In this document: positions 9,643-18,655 of the stretch, piece after piece
How positions within the stretch are numbered: position 1 is the stretch's first letter
How the letters are laid out: every line of letters begins with the position of its first letter
NCBI GenBank assembly: GCA_017303555.1
Contig: JAFLCN010000026.1
Coordinates: forward strand, 1 to 51,202
DNA length: 51,202 nucleotides
Reading direction: 5' to 3'
DNA from: Planctomycetota bacterium
GTDB taxonomy: Bacteria > Planctomycetota > Phycisphaerae > Phycisphaerales > UBA1924
Notes under the pieces: model-generated
What the model saw: the letters and a program-made list of their open reading frames with translations, nothing else
Databases searched by the model: none
Told to the model about the DNA's origin: nothing
Position numbers and translations under genes: made by a program

Positions 9643-10257
9643 ATGGGACGCTTCGCCGACAACTTGGGTCCGGTACCGGAAGGACCGGAGAACACCGGGC
9701 CGGATTCGGTGGATCGGATTCGCACCGGTGATCGGACCGCCGCCGCCGAGTTCCTGACGCAGAACGAAGCTCTCATTCGCCGACGCTACCGCCAGAAAAT
9801 GGGACGGGCGATGCGCCGCCTGTGCGATTCGCAGGAACTCGTCTCGACTATCGCCAGGCGGTTCGACAAGATGGTGAGCGACGGCGAAGTTCGGGCCGCG
9901 AGCGAGCGTCAGCTTTGGGCGCTGATCTTTGCAATCGGCGATCACGCGCTTGCCGACAAAGCGCGGATCCTGCAGCATCTTGAGCGGGTGGAAGGTCCGG
10001 ACTCGGACGTTGCGAAAGAGTGGCGGATCCGATTCGCGCGGGCCGAGCGTGCGGCCCCGGACGGCATGGAAGCAGAATTGGATTCGATGCTGCGTTCGCT
10101 CGAACACCCCATCGATCGGCAGATCCTCACAATGTGGCTGATGGGAATCGAATTACAGGTGATCGCATCTGAATTGTCGATGGAGCCCTCGGCGGCGCGC
10201 AAGCGCTGGGAGCGGATACGCACGCGATTGCGGGTGTCCGCGGATCAGGAGCAGTAG
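9643..10257 (+). CDS. ECF-type RNA polymerase sigma factor, divergent
   Basis: The product (204 aa) has a region-2-like segment (AAEFLTQNEALIRRRYRQKMGRAMRRL, DSQELVSTIARRFDKMV, QLWALIFAIGDHALADKARI) and a C-terminal region-4 HTH (HPIDRQILTMWLMGIELQVIASELSMEPSAARKRWERIRTRLR split around its turn). The order is that of the ECF sigma factors of Planctomycetota. The start is uncertain: I use ATG 9643, but GTG 9640 and GTG 9613 are in frame and none has a good ribosome site. It ends 2 bp before the kinase gene, so the two are co-transcribed and the kinase is probably its signalling partner. There is no anti-sigma gene. Confidence 0.75.
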   Translation: MGRFADNLGPVPEGPENTGPDSVDRIRTGDRTAAAEFLTQNEALIRRRYRQKMGRAMRRLCDSQELVSTIARRFDKMVSDGEVRAASERQLWALIFAIGDHALADKARILQHLERVEGPDSDVAKEWRIRFARAERAAPDGMEAELDSMLRSLEHPIDRQILTMWLMGIELQVIASELSMEPSAARKRWERIRTRLRVSADQEQ

Positions 10258-10259
10258 GT

Positions 10260-12293
10260 ATGTTGAAGCTTGTTTCCGTCAAGCATCCGTCCGCGGGCGA
10301 GTCGATGAGCGGGTTGTCGCGTTTGCTCGCGGCGTCTTCGTATCTATCCGACAACGAGTTGGCGGATGTGATTGTCGAGAACTGCTCGGGGATCGATTCG
10401 CTCGGGCTTGAGCTCTTCCTGCGAGCCGTCCCGGATCTTGCTGCACGACCCGTCGCGCTCGATGCCGCGATCGAAGTGACGCTCCAGTCGATGCGGCGGA
10501 GTGGTGTCGAAGCGGACGAAGCGGCCGCAAATCTTGCGAGTACCTACCCCGCGCTCGGCCCGGCGATCCGTACCGCTCACGCTCTCGGCGAAGCGATGGT
10601 GAGCACAACATCGCTCGCGGTGTCGCAGAATGGACGGGAGGCGATCACACTTCCGTTTGATGTCGGTCCGCTGATGGCAAACGGAACCGCGCGGTACCAG
10701 TTGCATCAGTTGCTCGGCGTTGGTTCGGAAGGTCCCGTGTATCTGGCTCAGGATCGCTCGCTTTCTGAACCCGGGAGCCCGGCATGGGTGGCGATCAAGC
10801 ACGTCGGGACTGTGGCGGATGAAGCGATCCGTGCGCGGAAGGTGATCCACCCGGCCGTCGTGCGCGCTCTCGACAAAGTGCCGGGGCCGGGCGGCACCTG
10901 GATGCTGGTGTTCGAGTTTGTGCGGGGCGGATCGCTCGAAAAGAAGTGGGGCGGCAAGACACTGCCGGATCGGGCGGAGAGTGCAGCTCGGATTGCCGTG
11001 CAGATTGCCAAGGGCGTGCAAGCGGCCCATTCGGCGGGATTGGTGCATCGCGACCTCAAGCCGGGCAACGTGCTGCTGCTGGATGACGGCACGCCAAAGG
11101 TTTCAGACTTTGGCATCAGTCACAACCTCAACTCCCGCGCGGCATCCGATCGGTCGGGTTCGCTCGGTTTCATGTCGCCCGAGCAGTATCGCGGCGCATC
11201 CGCAACAGTGCAGGATGACGTGTACGGCCTCGGCGGCGTGCTCTTCTGGATGCTGACCGGCGCTTGTCCGAACGGGGCAAACAAGCAGGCGGCGATCGAA
11301 CTGCTGAGCGGCGGTGCCGGAAGCCGGGACGAGATGTTGGGGAAATCGCTCGCTGGCGCGGATGAGGACCTTCGGGCGATCGTCTTACGCGCTCTCGCAT
11401 TTGATCCGGATGACCGCTACGCGTCCGCGGATCGCTTTGCATACGACCTCGAGACGTGGCTTGCGCACGAGCCGCTGCGCTGGACGCGGCCTTCACTTCG
11501 CCGGCGGTACAAGCTTGCGGTCAAGCGGTCACCCCGCGCGTGGACGTTGGCGGGGATCGGTACCGTGGGCGCGATTCTTCTTGTGATGTGCACCGGTTAC
11601 ATGGTTGGAAACGCGGAAGTGAAGAGGGAGATCGCCGCGAACGAATTGCTCAGCCAGAAGGCGCTCGACCAGCAGCAGCGGCTCCAGGATGCGAACATGG
11701 TCACCGCACTTCTGGCAAAGTACTTGCGGATGTCGAGCGATGACGCGGCCGGCCCGAACTGGCTGCACGGCCTGACGTTTCTGGAATCGACTTTCGGATC
11801 ACGTGCCGCGGGCGACGTGACAGACACGGAAAAGCTCTGGTTGAGGCGGGTCGCAACGGCGAAATCAGCGATCGCTGAAGCCAAGGCAAAGGGCCAGGGT
11901 GACGGGATCGAATCGTTGATGCTGGAATCTTCGCTTTGTTTGTGGCTGCTCCGCGCCAAGAACGGAACGGAGGCTCTCAAGCACCTGGACTCGGTCGAGC
12001 CACGCTGGCGCAAGATGCTGCGGCCCGATGACGAGTGGTTCATCTACATGGATGTTTTCCGCTGGTGTGGCGAGTTGCTCACGGTCGATCCGGACGCGCC
12101 GGACGCGAAGGAACGCCGCATGGCGCTCTACACCGCGGGAGTCAATCGGTCGAAGGATTTGGGAGAAACGGGCCGGCCGGTGCGGATGCTTCTCGACAAG
12201 ATGAAGCCGATCGCCGAGTCAGTTGAGATCGTGCCGCGCAGGAAGCCGGGCGAACTCGAACCGGCGACCGCAAACGATTCGCAGGAAAAATGA
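10260..12293 (+). CDS. Transmembrane Ser/Thr protein kinase
   Basis: The product (677 aa) has an N-terminal unknown region of about 140 residues, then a Hanks-type kinase: P-loop GVGSEGPVY (153-161), VAIK lysine at 180, HRDLKPGN (263-270) and DFG (283-285), followed by FMSPEQYRG in the activation segment. A single membrane span (about residues 428-449) separates the cytosolic kinase from a C-terminal part of about 225 residues that is helical and lacks a recognised repeat. All catalytic residues are present. It follows the sigma gene by 2 bp and ends 22 bp from the convergent efflux operon. Sigma-kinase pairing of this kind is common in planctomycetes; phosphorylation of the sigma factor is an inference. 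Confidence 0.9.
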   Translation: MLKLVSVKHPSAGESMSGLSRLLAASSYLSDNELADVIVENCSGIDSLGLELFLRAVPDLAARPVALDAAIEVTLQSMRRSGVEADEAAANLASTYPALGPAIRTAHALGEAMVSTTSLAVSQNGREAITLPFDVGPLMANGTARYQLHQLLGVGSEGPVYLAQDRSLSEPGSPAWVAIKHVGTVADEAIRARKVIHPAVVRALDKVPGPGGTWMLVFEFVRGGSLEKKWGGKTLPDRAESAARIAVQIAKGVQAAHSAGLVHRDLKPGNVLLLDDGTPKVSDFGISHNLNSRAASDRSGSLGFMSPEQYRGASATVQDDVYGLGGVLFWMLTGACPNGANKQAAIELLSGGAGSRDEMLGKSLAGADEDLRAIVLRALAFDPDDRYASADRFAYDLETWLAHEPLRWTRPSLRRRYKLAVKRSPRAWTLAGIGTVGAILLVMCTGYMVGNAEVKREIAANELLSQKALDQQQRLQDANMVTALLAKYLRMSSDDAAGPNWLHGLTFLESTFGSRAAGDVTDTEKLWLRRVATAKSAIAEAKAKGQGDGIESLMLESSLCLWLLRAKNGTEALKHLDSVEPRWRKMLRPDDEWFIYMDVFRWCGELLTVDPDAPDAKERRMALYTAGVNRSKDLGETGRPVRMLLDKMKPIAESVEIVPRRKPGELEPATANDSQEK

Positions 12294-12315
12294 TGATCCC
12301 CGCGCCATTGCCGGT

Positions 12316-13809
12316 CTAGTTCGACTCTGTTTGCCCGCTCCGATCGTCGTTCCGGGCGAGTGGATCCGGTACGGCCGCTGTCCCATTTTCCGCCGGCGTC
12401 CACCCGCCCCCAAGCGCCTTGTACAGCCGCACAATCGTCGCAAGCTGGCTGAACCGCACCTGCGCAAGCGTGTTCTCCGCCGGGAAGAGCTGCTGCTGCG
12501 CTTCCAGCACCTCAAAGTACGAAGCCTTACCCGCGGAGTAGCGCTTCATCGAAACATCCACGGCTTCGGCAAAGGCCTTGACGCTGCGTTCCTGTTCGAC
12601 GCGAACCAGCGCCAGCTTCTCGCGATCGGTGAGGCCATCAGCAACCTCGCGTAGCGCGATGATCGCTGTCTGCTGATAGCTCAGCCGCGCGGCATCCCAC
12701 GCCGCCTTCTTCTCCGCGAGATTCGCTTCGAGTTGCCCGCCGGTGAAGATCGGGCCGACTAGGTTGCCGCCCGCCGACCACGCGGTTGAAACGGGATCAA
12801 GCAAATCGCCCATCGAGCTGCTGACCTTGCCGAAGTAAGTCGTCAGGCCAATCTTCGGGAAGAACTCCGCCTGTGCAACACCGATCGCAGCATTCGCGGC
12901 ACGCAACTGCTGTTCCGCTTGTCGCAGATCCGGGCGCCGTTCAAGAAGCTGCGAAGGAATCCCCGCCGGCACTTCCGGAGGCGTCGATTGATCGACGAGC
13001 GGCTTGCCCCGCTTGATCGGCCCCGGAACCCGCCCGAGCAGAATGCTGATCTCGTTTTCCTTCAGCGTGATCTGGCGTTCCAGGTCGGGCACGCGTGCGG
13101 CAACCGAAGCGAGCGAAGCTTCCGCCCGCGAAGTTTCAAGCTTCGAGCCCGCGCCGCCCTTCAATCGCTGCGTGAAGAGCTTGAGACTCTCCGCGAACGA
13201 TTGCGTCGTTCGGATCGCAATCTCGCGCTCGAGCTCAAGCTCGAGAAGCTGGAAGTACGCCGTCGCGATATCGGCGAGCACGGTGATCATCACCGCGTTC
13301 TTCGCTTCATCGGTGGCCAGGTACTCGGCAAGCGCCTGCTCATTCAGGCGCCGAATGCGGCCCCACACGTCGAGTTCCCACGCAGCCCCGATGATGCCGA
13401 AGCCCGTGCCCCCTTGCACGCCGTTGTTGAGAACCGGCGTCCCCGCGAAATCGTTCCGCCCACCCGCGATCGCGCCCTGGTAATTGACGGTGGGGTAGTA
13501 GAGCGAGCGAGCCTGTGCCGCGAGCTCGCGCGCCTGTTCGACGCGGGCAACCGCGATGCGCGTGTCGTAGTTGCTGGTCAGGCCTTCGCGGATGAGCTCC
13601 TGCAGCACCGGATCGTTGTAGATATCCCACCAGTCGGTCTCCGCGAGCGAGACCGTTTGCGGAGCTGGCTGCCCTCGGAACACTTCCGGCGACTGGGTCT
13701 CGGGCCGCTTGTAGTCGGGTCCGACGGGATGGCACGAAGCCGCGGCACCAACGGCCAGGAAAACGGCGAGCGAAAACAGTCGGGCGGAGCGGTGCCGGAG
13801 ATTACGCAT
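12316..13809 (-). CDS. RND efflux outer-membrane factor (OprM/NodT family lipoprotein)
   Basis: The product (497 aa) forms the trimeric outer-membrane channel of a tripartite pump. It has a lipoprotein signal (LAVFLAVGAAASC), then the mature start HPVGPDYKRPE typical of the NodT/OprM family. Two OEP repeats follow, with DWWDIYNDPVLQELIREGL, SNYDTRIAVARVEQAREL and ERRPDLRQAEQQLRAANAAIGVAQAEFFP as hallmark segments. The start I chose overlaps the end of the pump gene by 8 bp, which indicates coupling. It is the last gene of the operon. Confidence 0.93.
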   Translation of the reverse strand: MRNLRHRSARLFSLAVFLAVGAAASCHPVGPDYKRPETQSPEVFRGQPAPQTVSLAETDWWDIYNDPVLQELIREGLTSNYDTRIAVARVEQARELAAQARSLYYPTVNYQGAIAGGRNDFAGTPVLNNGVQGGTGFGIIGAAWELDVWGRIRRLNEQALAEYLATDEAKNAVMITVLADIATAYFQLLELELEREIAIRTTQSFAESLKLFTQRLKGGAGSKLETSRAEASLASVAARVPDLERQITLKENEISILLGRVPGPIKRGKPLVDQSTPPEVPAGIPSQLLERRPDLRQAEQQLRAANAAIGVAQAEFFPKIGLTTYFGKVSSSMGDLLDPVSTAWSAGGNLVGPIFTGGQLEANLAEKKAAWDAARLSYQQTAIIALREVADGLTDREKLALVRVEQERSVKAFAEAVDVSMKRYSAGKASYFEVLEAQQQLFPAENTLAQVRFSQLATIVRLYKALGGGWTPAENGTAAVPDPLARNDDRSGQTESN

Positions 13810-16800
13810 GGCCGTGTTCTCCGGCCGGCTTGCCGCCGATTTCGATCGGTGGAGCGGGATCGTGCGGTTTGACACCCCGGATGCGTTCGACCATGTAGAA
13901 CCCGGCAGGAATGACAAAGATCGCGATCAGCGTCGAGAAGAGCATGCCTCCGATGACCGCAGTTCCCATCACCTGCCGCGAAATCGCACCAGCGCCCGAG
14001 GCAATCGCGAGCGGCACGCAGCCGAGCACGAACGCGAAAGACGTCATCAGAATCGGGCGCAGCCGCAGTTTCGCGCCGTCGAGTGTCGCCTCGATCAGGG
14101 GCTGGCCTTGCTCGTAATTCATCTTCGCAAACTCAACGATCAGGATCGCGTTCTTCGCTGCAAGACCGATGAGCATCACAAGGCCGATCTGGGCATAGAT
14201 GTTGTTTTCCATTCCCCGCCAGTACAGCCCGGCGAACGCGCCCGCCACCGCGATCGGCGTACTCAGCAGCACCGAGAACGGCAGCGACCAGCTCTCGTAC
14301 AGGCCGGCGAGGATCAGGAACACAAAGAGCAGAGAGAGAGCGAAGATGACCGCGGAGCTGACCCCCTTCTGCGCCTGCTGCTCCTGATACGACATGCCCA
14401 TGTAGTCAAAGCCCATCTCCGGCGGCATGGTCGCCGCGAAGACTTCTTCGAGTGCCCGCATCGCCTGAGCGCTGCTGAAGCCGGGCGCCGCCGCCGCGTT
14501 GATCTGTGAGCTGCGGTACAGGTTGTACCTCATGGTGAATTCGGGACCGGTCGCGGCGCGAGTCGACGTCACGGAAGTAAGCGGAACCGGCTGCTGCACG
14601 TTGTTGCGTACGTAGAACTGGCCGAGATTCTCGATGTTGGTGCGGTAATCGCCCTCGGCCTGCACGTACACCTGCCACTGGCGCCCGAAGCGGTTGAAGT
14701 AGTTGATGAACGCGCCGCCCATGAACGCCTGCATGGTCTGGAAGACCTGCCCGAGATCGACGCCCTGCTTGAGCACCTTGTCGCGATCGACATCGGCGTA
14801 GATCTGCGGGATCTGGAGGAGCGAAGTGGAGATCACACTTGCCAGCTCAGGGCGCTTGCGAGCCTCGGTCACGAACTTCTCGGTTTGCTCGGCGAGGAAG
14901 TTGACGTCCTTGCCGGCGCGGTCTTCGAGAATGAAGGTCACGCCGCCGGAGGTGCCCACGCCGGGAATCGCCGGAGGGGGGAAGGCAAAGCCGAGCGATT
15001 CGGGATATGAGCCGAGGATCTTCGCGAGATTTCCCTTGATGGCGTCGTAGCTCATCGACGGGTCCTTGCGCTCCGACCACGGCTTGAGCGTGATGAAGAA
15101 GAACCCGCTGTACGTGTTGTTCACGTTGCTGAAGAGCGAGAAGCCGGCGACCGTCGTCACGTGCTCGACACCGGGAACTTTCATCACCTCTTTCTCGGCT
15201 TTCGCGAGCACGGCGGAGGTGCGCTGAAGGCTTGCGGCGTTCGGCAACTGGATCGCGGCATACAGGTAGCCCTGATCTTCATCCGGGAGGAACGACGGTG
15301 CGAGTTGCTTGCCGAACCAGCCCGCCGACAGCCCCATCGCGCCAAGCAGGATGATCGCCAGTGCCCAGCGCCGGATCAGCAGGCGGCAGATGCCGACGTA
15401 CCCGTTTGTTGTGGCCGTGAAGAACCGATTGAAGCCGCGGAAGAACATCGCGAGCGGTCCGCGCCCGCCTTCCTTCTTCGGGCGGAGCAGCATCGCGGCA
15501 AGCGCGGGGCTGAGTGTCAGCGCGTTGAACGCCGAGATAATGACCGAGATCGCGATTGTGACGGCGAACTGCTGATACAGCCGCCCGGTGATGCCCGGAA
15601 TGAACACGGTGGGCAGGAACACGGCCGAAAGAATCACGGCGATCGCGATGACCGGCCCGGACACTTCCGACATCGCCTGGAGCGCGGCTTCCTTGGGTGT
15701 CTTCCCCTTCTCGATGTGATGCTCGACCGCTTCGACGACGACGATGGCGTCGTCCACCACCAGCCCGATCGCGAGCACGAGCCCAAAGAGACTGAGCGTG
15801 TTGATCGAGAAACCGAGCAACGGGAAAACCATGAACGTACCGACGAGCGAAACCGGAACTGCCATCAGCGGGATGAGCGTGGCTCGCCACCCTTGCAGGA
15901 AAATGAACACGACGATGATGACGAGAATGATCGCCTCGAAGAGCGTGTGTTCGATCTCGACGATGCCCTCGGTCACGGCGAGCGTGGTATCAAGCGCGAC
16001 GACATATTCCATGTCGTGCGGGAAGCGCTTGGCCAGGTCGTCCATGACTTGCCTGGCCTGCGCCGCCGCGGCGACCGCGTTCGAACCGGGCAACTGATAG
16101 ATCGCCACCAGCGCCGCCGGGCCGCCGTTGAGACGCGCTTTCTGTGTGTAGTTCTGGGCACCCAGCTCGATGCGAGCAACATCGCCCACGCGCACGAAGG
16201 AGCCGTCGGTATTGGCGCGGATGACGATCTTGGCAAAGTCTTCTTCTGTTTCGAGCCGCCCTGTTGAGCGGACGGCGTAGGTGAATTCCTGGCCTTGTGG
16301 GATCGGGTCGCCACCGATCTGACCCGCCGGGTTCACCGTGTTCTGCTGCTGAACGGCGTTGATGATCTCGGGAACCGTGATGTCGAGCTTGGCGAGGCGA
16401 TCGGGCCGGACCCACAGACGCATCGCGTACTGACCCGCGCCGAAGACCTGCACCTGGCCGATGCCCGGCACGCGCAGCAACTGATCGTTGATGTTGATAT
16501 ACGCGTAGTTGGCGAGGAACGTCTGGTCGTAGGTACCTTTGGGCGAGGTGAGCGCGAACAGAACCAGCGGGCTGGTCACCGATTTGATGACGGTGACACC
16601 CTGGTTGATCACGGCCTGAGGCAACTGGCTGTTTGCCTGCGTGACGCGCATCTGCGAAAGGATCTGATCCTGGTTCGGATCGGTCGCGACGTCGAAATCG
16701 ACGTAGAGCTTCATGTTGCCGCTGTTCATGTTCAGCGAGTACATGTACGTCATGTTGTCGACACCGCTCATCTGCTGCTCGATGGGCGTGGCGACGGACT

Positions 16801-16975
16801 TTTCAATGGTGAGCGCATCGGCGCCGGGGTAGGTTGCGCTGATGTAGATTTCCGGCGGCGCGATCTTGGGGAACTGCGCGATCGGCAGCCGCACCATGCT
16901 CACCAGGCCGATGATGACCATGATGATCGAGATCACCATCGCGACGATGGGACGATTGATGAAAAACTTCGACAT
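13802..16975 (-). CDS. RND multidrug efflux transporter (AcrB/HAE-1 type)
   Basis: This inner-membrane proton antiporter has 1057 aa, the standard HAE-1 length. It opens with MSKFFINRPIVAMVISIIMV, shows 12 membrane spans in two halves, and carries the proton-relay pair in GLVLAIGLVVDDAIVVVEA and the lysine in AAKNAILIVEFAK. The loops carrying the porter domain (NAVQQQN, NPAGQIGG) are those of drug rather than metal pumps. It starts 3 bp after the adaptor gene ends and overlaps the outer-membrane factor gene, so all three are one operon. The specific substrate cannot be told. Confidence 0.96.
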   Translation of the reverse strand: MSKFFINRPIVAMVISIIMVIIGLVSMVRLPIAQFPKIAPPEIYISATYPGADALTIEKSVATPIEQQMSGVDNMTYMYSLNMNSGNMKLYVDFDVATDPNQDQILSQMRVTQANSQLPQAVINQGVTVIKSVTSPLVLFALTSPKGTYDQTFLANYAYININDQLLRVPGIGQVQVFGAGQYAMRLWVRPDRLAKLDITVPEIINAVQQQNTVNPAGQIGGDPIPQGQEFTYAVRSTGRLETEEDFAKIVIRANTDGSFVRVGDVARIELGAQNYTQKARLNGGPAALVAIYQLPGSNAVAAAAQARQVMDDLAKRFPHDMEYVVALDTTLAVTEGIVEIEHTLFEAIILVIIVVFIFLQGWRATLIPLMAVPVSLVGTFMVFPLLGFSINTLSLFGLVLAIGLVVDDAIVVVEAVEHHIEKGKTPKEAALQAMSEVSGPVIAIAVILSAVFLPTVFIPGITGRLYQQFAVTIAISVIISAFNALTLSPALAAMLLRPKKEGGRGPLAMFFRGFNRFFTATTNGYVGICRLLIRRWALAIILLGAMGLSAGWFGKQLAPSFLPDEDQGYLYAAIQLPNAASLQRTSAVLAKAEKEVMKVPGVEHVTTVAGFSLFSNVNNTYSGFFFITLKPWSERKDPSMSYDAIKGNLAKILGSYPESLGFAFPPPAIPGVGTSGGVTFILEDRAGKDVNFLAEQTEKFVTEARKRPELASVISTSLLQIPQIYADVDRDKVLKQGVDLGQVFQTMQAFMGGAFINYFNRFGRQWQVYVQAEGDYRTNIENLGQFYVRNNVQQPVPLTSVTSTRAATGPEFTMRYNLYRSSQINAAAAPGFSSAQAMRALEEVFAATMPPEMGFDYMGMSYQEQQAQKGVSSAVIFALSLLFVFLILAGLYESWSLPFSVLLSTPIAVAGAFAGLYWRGMENNIYAQIGLVMLIGLAAKNAILIVEFAKMNYEQGQPLIEATLDGAKLRLRPILMTSFAFVLGCVPLAIASGAGAISRQVMGTAVIGGMLFSTLIAIFVIPAGFYMVERIRGVKPHDPAPPIEIGGKPAGEHGHA

Positions 16976-16978
16976 TGG

Positions 16979-18241
16979 TTAGCGCTTCTCCCCGCTTTGC
17001 TGGGGAGGTGTGGGCGATTTCGCGTTGGTCGTGGGGGTGGTCGTAGGGGTGGGGGTGGGGGGTGAGGATGGAGTTGGGGCGGCTTCCGCAGCGGCCGCTT
17101 TTTCCTGTGCAGATGGCGTGTATGGCTTGGGATGAACCACCATGCCGGGGCGGACTTTCTGCTGACCTTCCACCAGAATCGTCTCGCCGGCAGTGATACC
17201 CGAGGTCACAATCCAATCGCTTCCGATGCGATCGCCCACTTTGATCGGACGCACCCCGATCTTGTCTCCGGCTTCGATGACCATGACCTGATACAGCCCC
17301 TGCGTTTCGATGACCGCCCTCTGCGGAATCACGATCGCGTCCTTCTGGGTACGCAGCGTGGTACGGACCAGACCGAACTGTCCGGGCCGGAGCAGGTTGC
17401 GGGGGTTCTCGAAGATCGCTGCCAGCCGAATCGAGCCGGTGCGCACATCGATCTGCCGGTCCGCGAAGTAGAACTTGCCTTTGTGCGGCCACGTTGTCCC
17501 GTTGGAAAGGACCAGGTCAAACGAGAGGCTCTTGCTCTTCTCTTCCAGTTCCGCGTCGGTCTTGTCTTGCAGCGTCCAGTTCAGATATTCGCGCTCGCTC
17601 ACCGTGAAGTAGACCTTGATTGGATTCACGGTCGAAACGGCCGTGAGCTCCGATCCATTGGGACCGACCAGATCGCCGATCTGTGCGTTCGCCAGGCCCG
17701 CAACTCCGTCGATCAGGGAGGTCACTTTGGTGAAACCCAGATTGACCTGCGCGTTTTCGACCACGGCCTTTGCCGCGGCAACGGCCGCTTCGGCCGCGAG
17801 CTTGGCCTGGATGGCATCATCGAGTTCCTGCTGGCTGATCGCCTGTTCCGCGGCCAAAGGCGTGTAGCGGTTCACGTCGATGGTGGCTTTGCCCAGGCGG
17901 GCCTCCTGCTGGGCCAAGTCTCCCTTGGCTTGGTCGAGAGCGGCACGGAACGGCCGGTCGTCGATCGTGAAGAGCACATCGCCCTTCTTCACGTCGGAAC
18001 CTTCGATGTATTTCTGTGTGGTCAGATAGCCCGTGACCTGAGCGCGGATCTTGGCATTCACGGCGCCGTCGGTCGTTGCCACCCATTCGGACCAGATCGG
18101 AACGTCGGATGCCTTGACCGTCATCACGGGAACTTCGGGCGGCGTGTGTGCCTTTGGTTCTTCTTTGTGCCGATCACAGGAAGCTGTGAGAGCCGCGGCG
18201 ACGATCGCCGGGATGCTCCAGAATAGATTTCGAGAATGCAT
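16979..18241 (-). CDS. RND efflux periplasmic adaptor (AcrA/MexA type)
   Basis: The product (420 aa) is the membrane fusion protein that bridges pump and channel. It has a lipoprotein-type signal (IPAIVAAALTASC), a lipoyl/barrel-sandwich half (VTGYLTTQKYIEGSDVKKGDVLF), a helical hairpin (residues about 100-180, Ala/Gln-rich), the beta-barrel (DKTDAELEEK onward, GQFGLVRTTL) and a membrane-proximal domain. The last 40 residues are Pro/Thr-rich, encoded by a GGGGGT-like tract, and are longer than in typical AcrA. The start is the ATG before HSRNLFW. The frame stays open far upstream antisense to dnaE2, but that extension is spurious. Confidence 0.93.
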   Translation of the reverse strand: MHSRNLFWSIPAIVAAALTASCDRHKEEPKAHTPPEVPVMTVKASDVPIWSEWVATTDGAVNAKIRAQVTGYLTTQKYIEGSDVKKGDVLFTIDDRPFRAALDQAKGDLAQQEARLGKATIDVNRYTPLAAEQAISQQELDDAIQAKLAAEAAVAAAKAVVENAQVNLGFTKVTSLIDGVAGLANAQIGDLVGPNGSELTAVSTVNPIKVYFTVSEREYLNWTLQDKTDAELEEKSKSLSFDLVLSNGTTWPHKGKFYFADRQIDVRTGSIRLAAIFENPRNLLRPGQFGLVRTTLRTQKDAIVIPQRAVIETQGLYQVMVIEAGDKIGVRPIKVGDRIGSDWIVTSGITAGETILVEGQQKVRPGMVVHPKPYTPSAQEKAAAAEAAPTPSSPPTPTPTTTPTTNAKSPTPPQQSGEKR

Positions 18242-18655
18242 GAGTGCTGCGAGCCCCTTTCGGACGGTTGAATCGCGAGCAGAATAACCGAATCGATGCG
18301 AGCGTGCGTTGCGAGCTGCACGCCTGAACGCGGAGCGCGTGTCTTCGCGCCGGAATAGAAGAGCGTGCCGCTTTGCGTCGGTGATTCTGTTGCGGCTGGG
18401 TTGGTGTTTCGTTGGTTTGGTTCGCGGGTTTGGCTTGGGTTGGAGGAGAGGGGGCGTGCGACAGAGGGTGGAAGTCGGATTGGTTGAGCGGGGCGGATTT
18501 GCCGGTTGAAAGCGGGTTGGCGAGGCTGCGGAAGGCCATTTTGGGGCTGTCTTCAATATCCAAACAAAGCCTTGACAAATGGCCACGTCTTGGTATCCTA
18601 ATAGAAAGCGATCGTCTTTGCAAGCCCCCTGTTTTCCAGCCGAATTCACGCATCC
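18242..18655. other. 414 bp divergent intergenic region (efflux operon / dnaE2)
   Basis: No gene is supported. It contains the leader of the adaptor gene on the left and, on the right, the dnaE2 promoter at 18572-18599. The middle (18330-18540) is a G/T-rich stretch on the plus strand with no dyad or motif I recognise, and no small open frame has a ribosome site. Confidence 0.7.
18572..18599 (+). promoter_or_regulatory. Sigma-70-like promoter of dnaE2, shared layout with imuA
   Basis: TTGACA (18572-18577), a 16 bp spacer and TATCCT (18594-18599) form a good housekeeping promoter 57 bp before the dnaE2 start. The flanks GCC before the -35 box and AATAGAAAG after the -10 box recur at the imuA promoter with the same 16 bp spacing. 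Confidence 0.7.

Noticed and set aside
16980..17090. G/T-rich tract in the adaptor 3' end as a regulatory repeat
   Set aside because: It encodes the Pro/Thr-rich tail in frame and is explained by coding.
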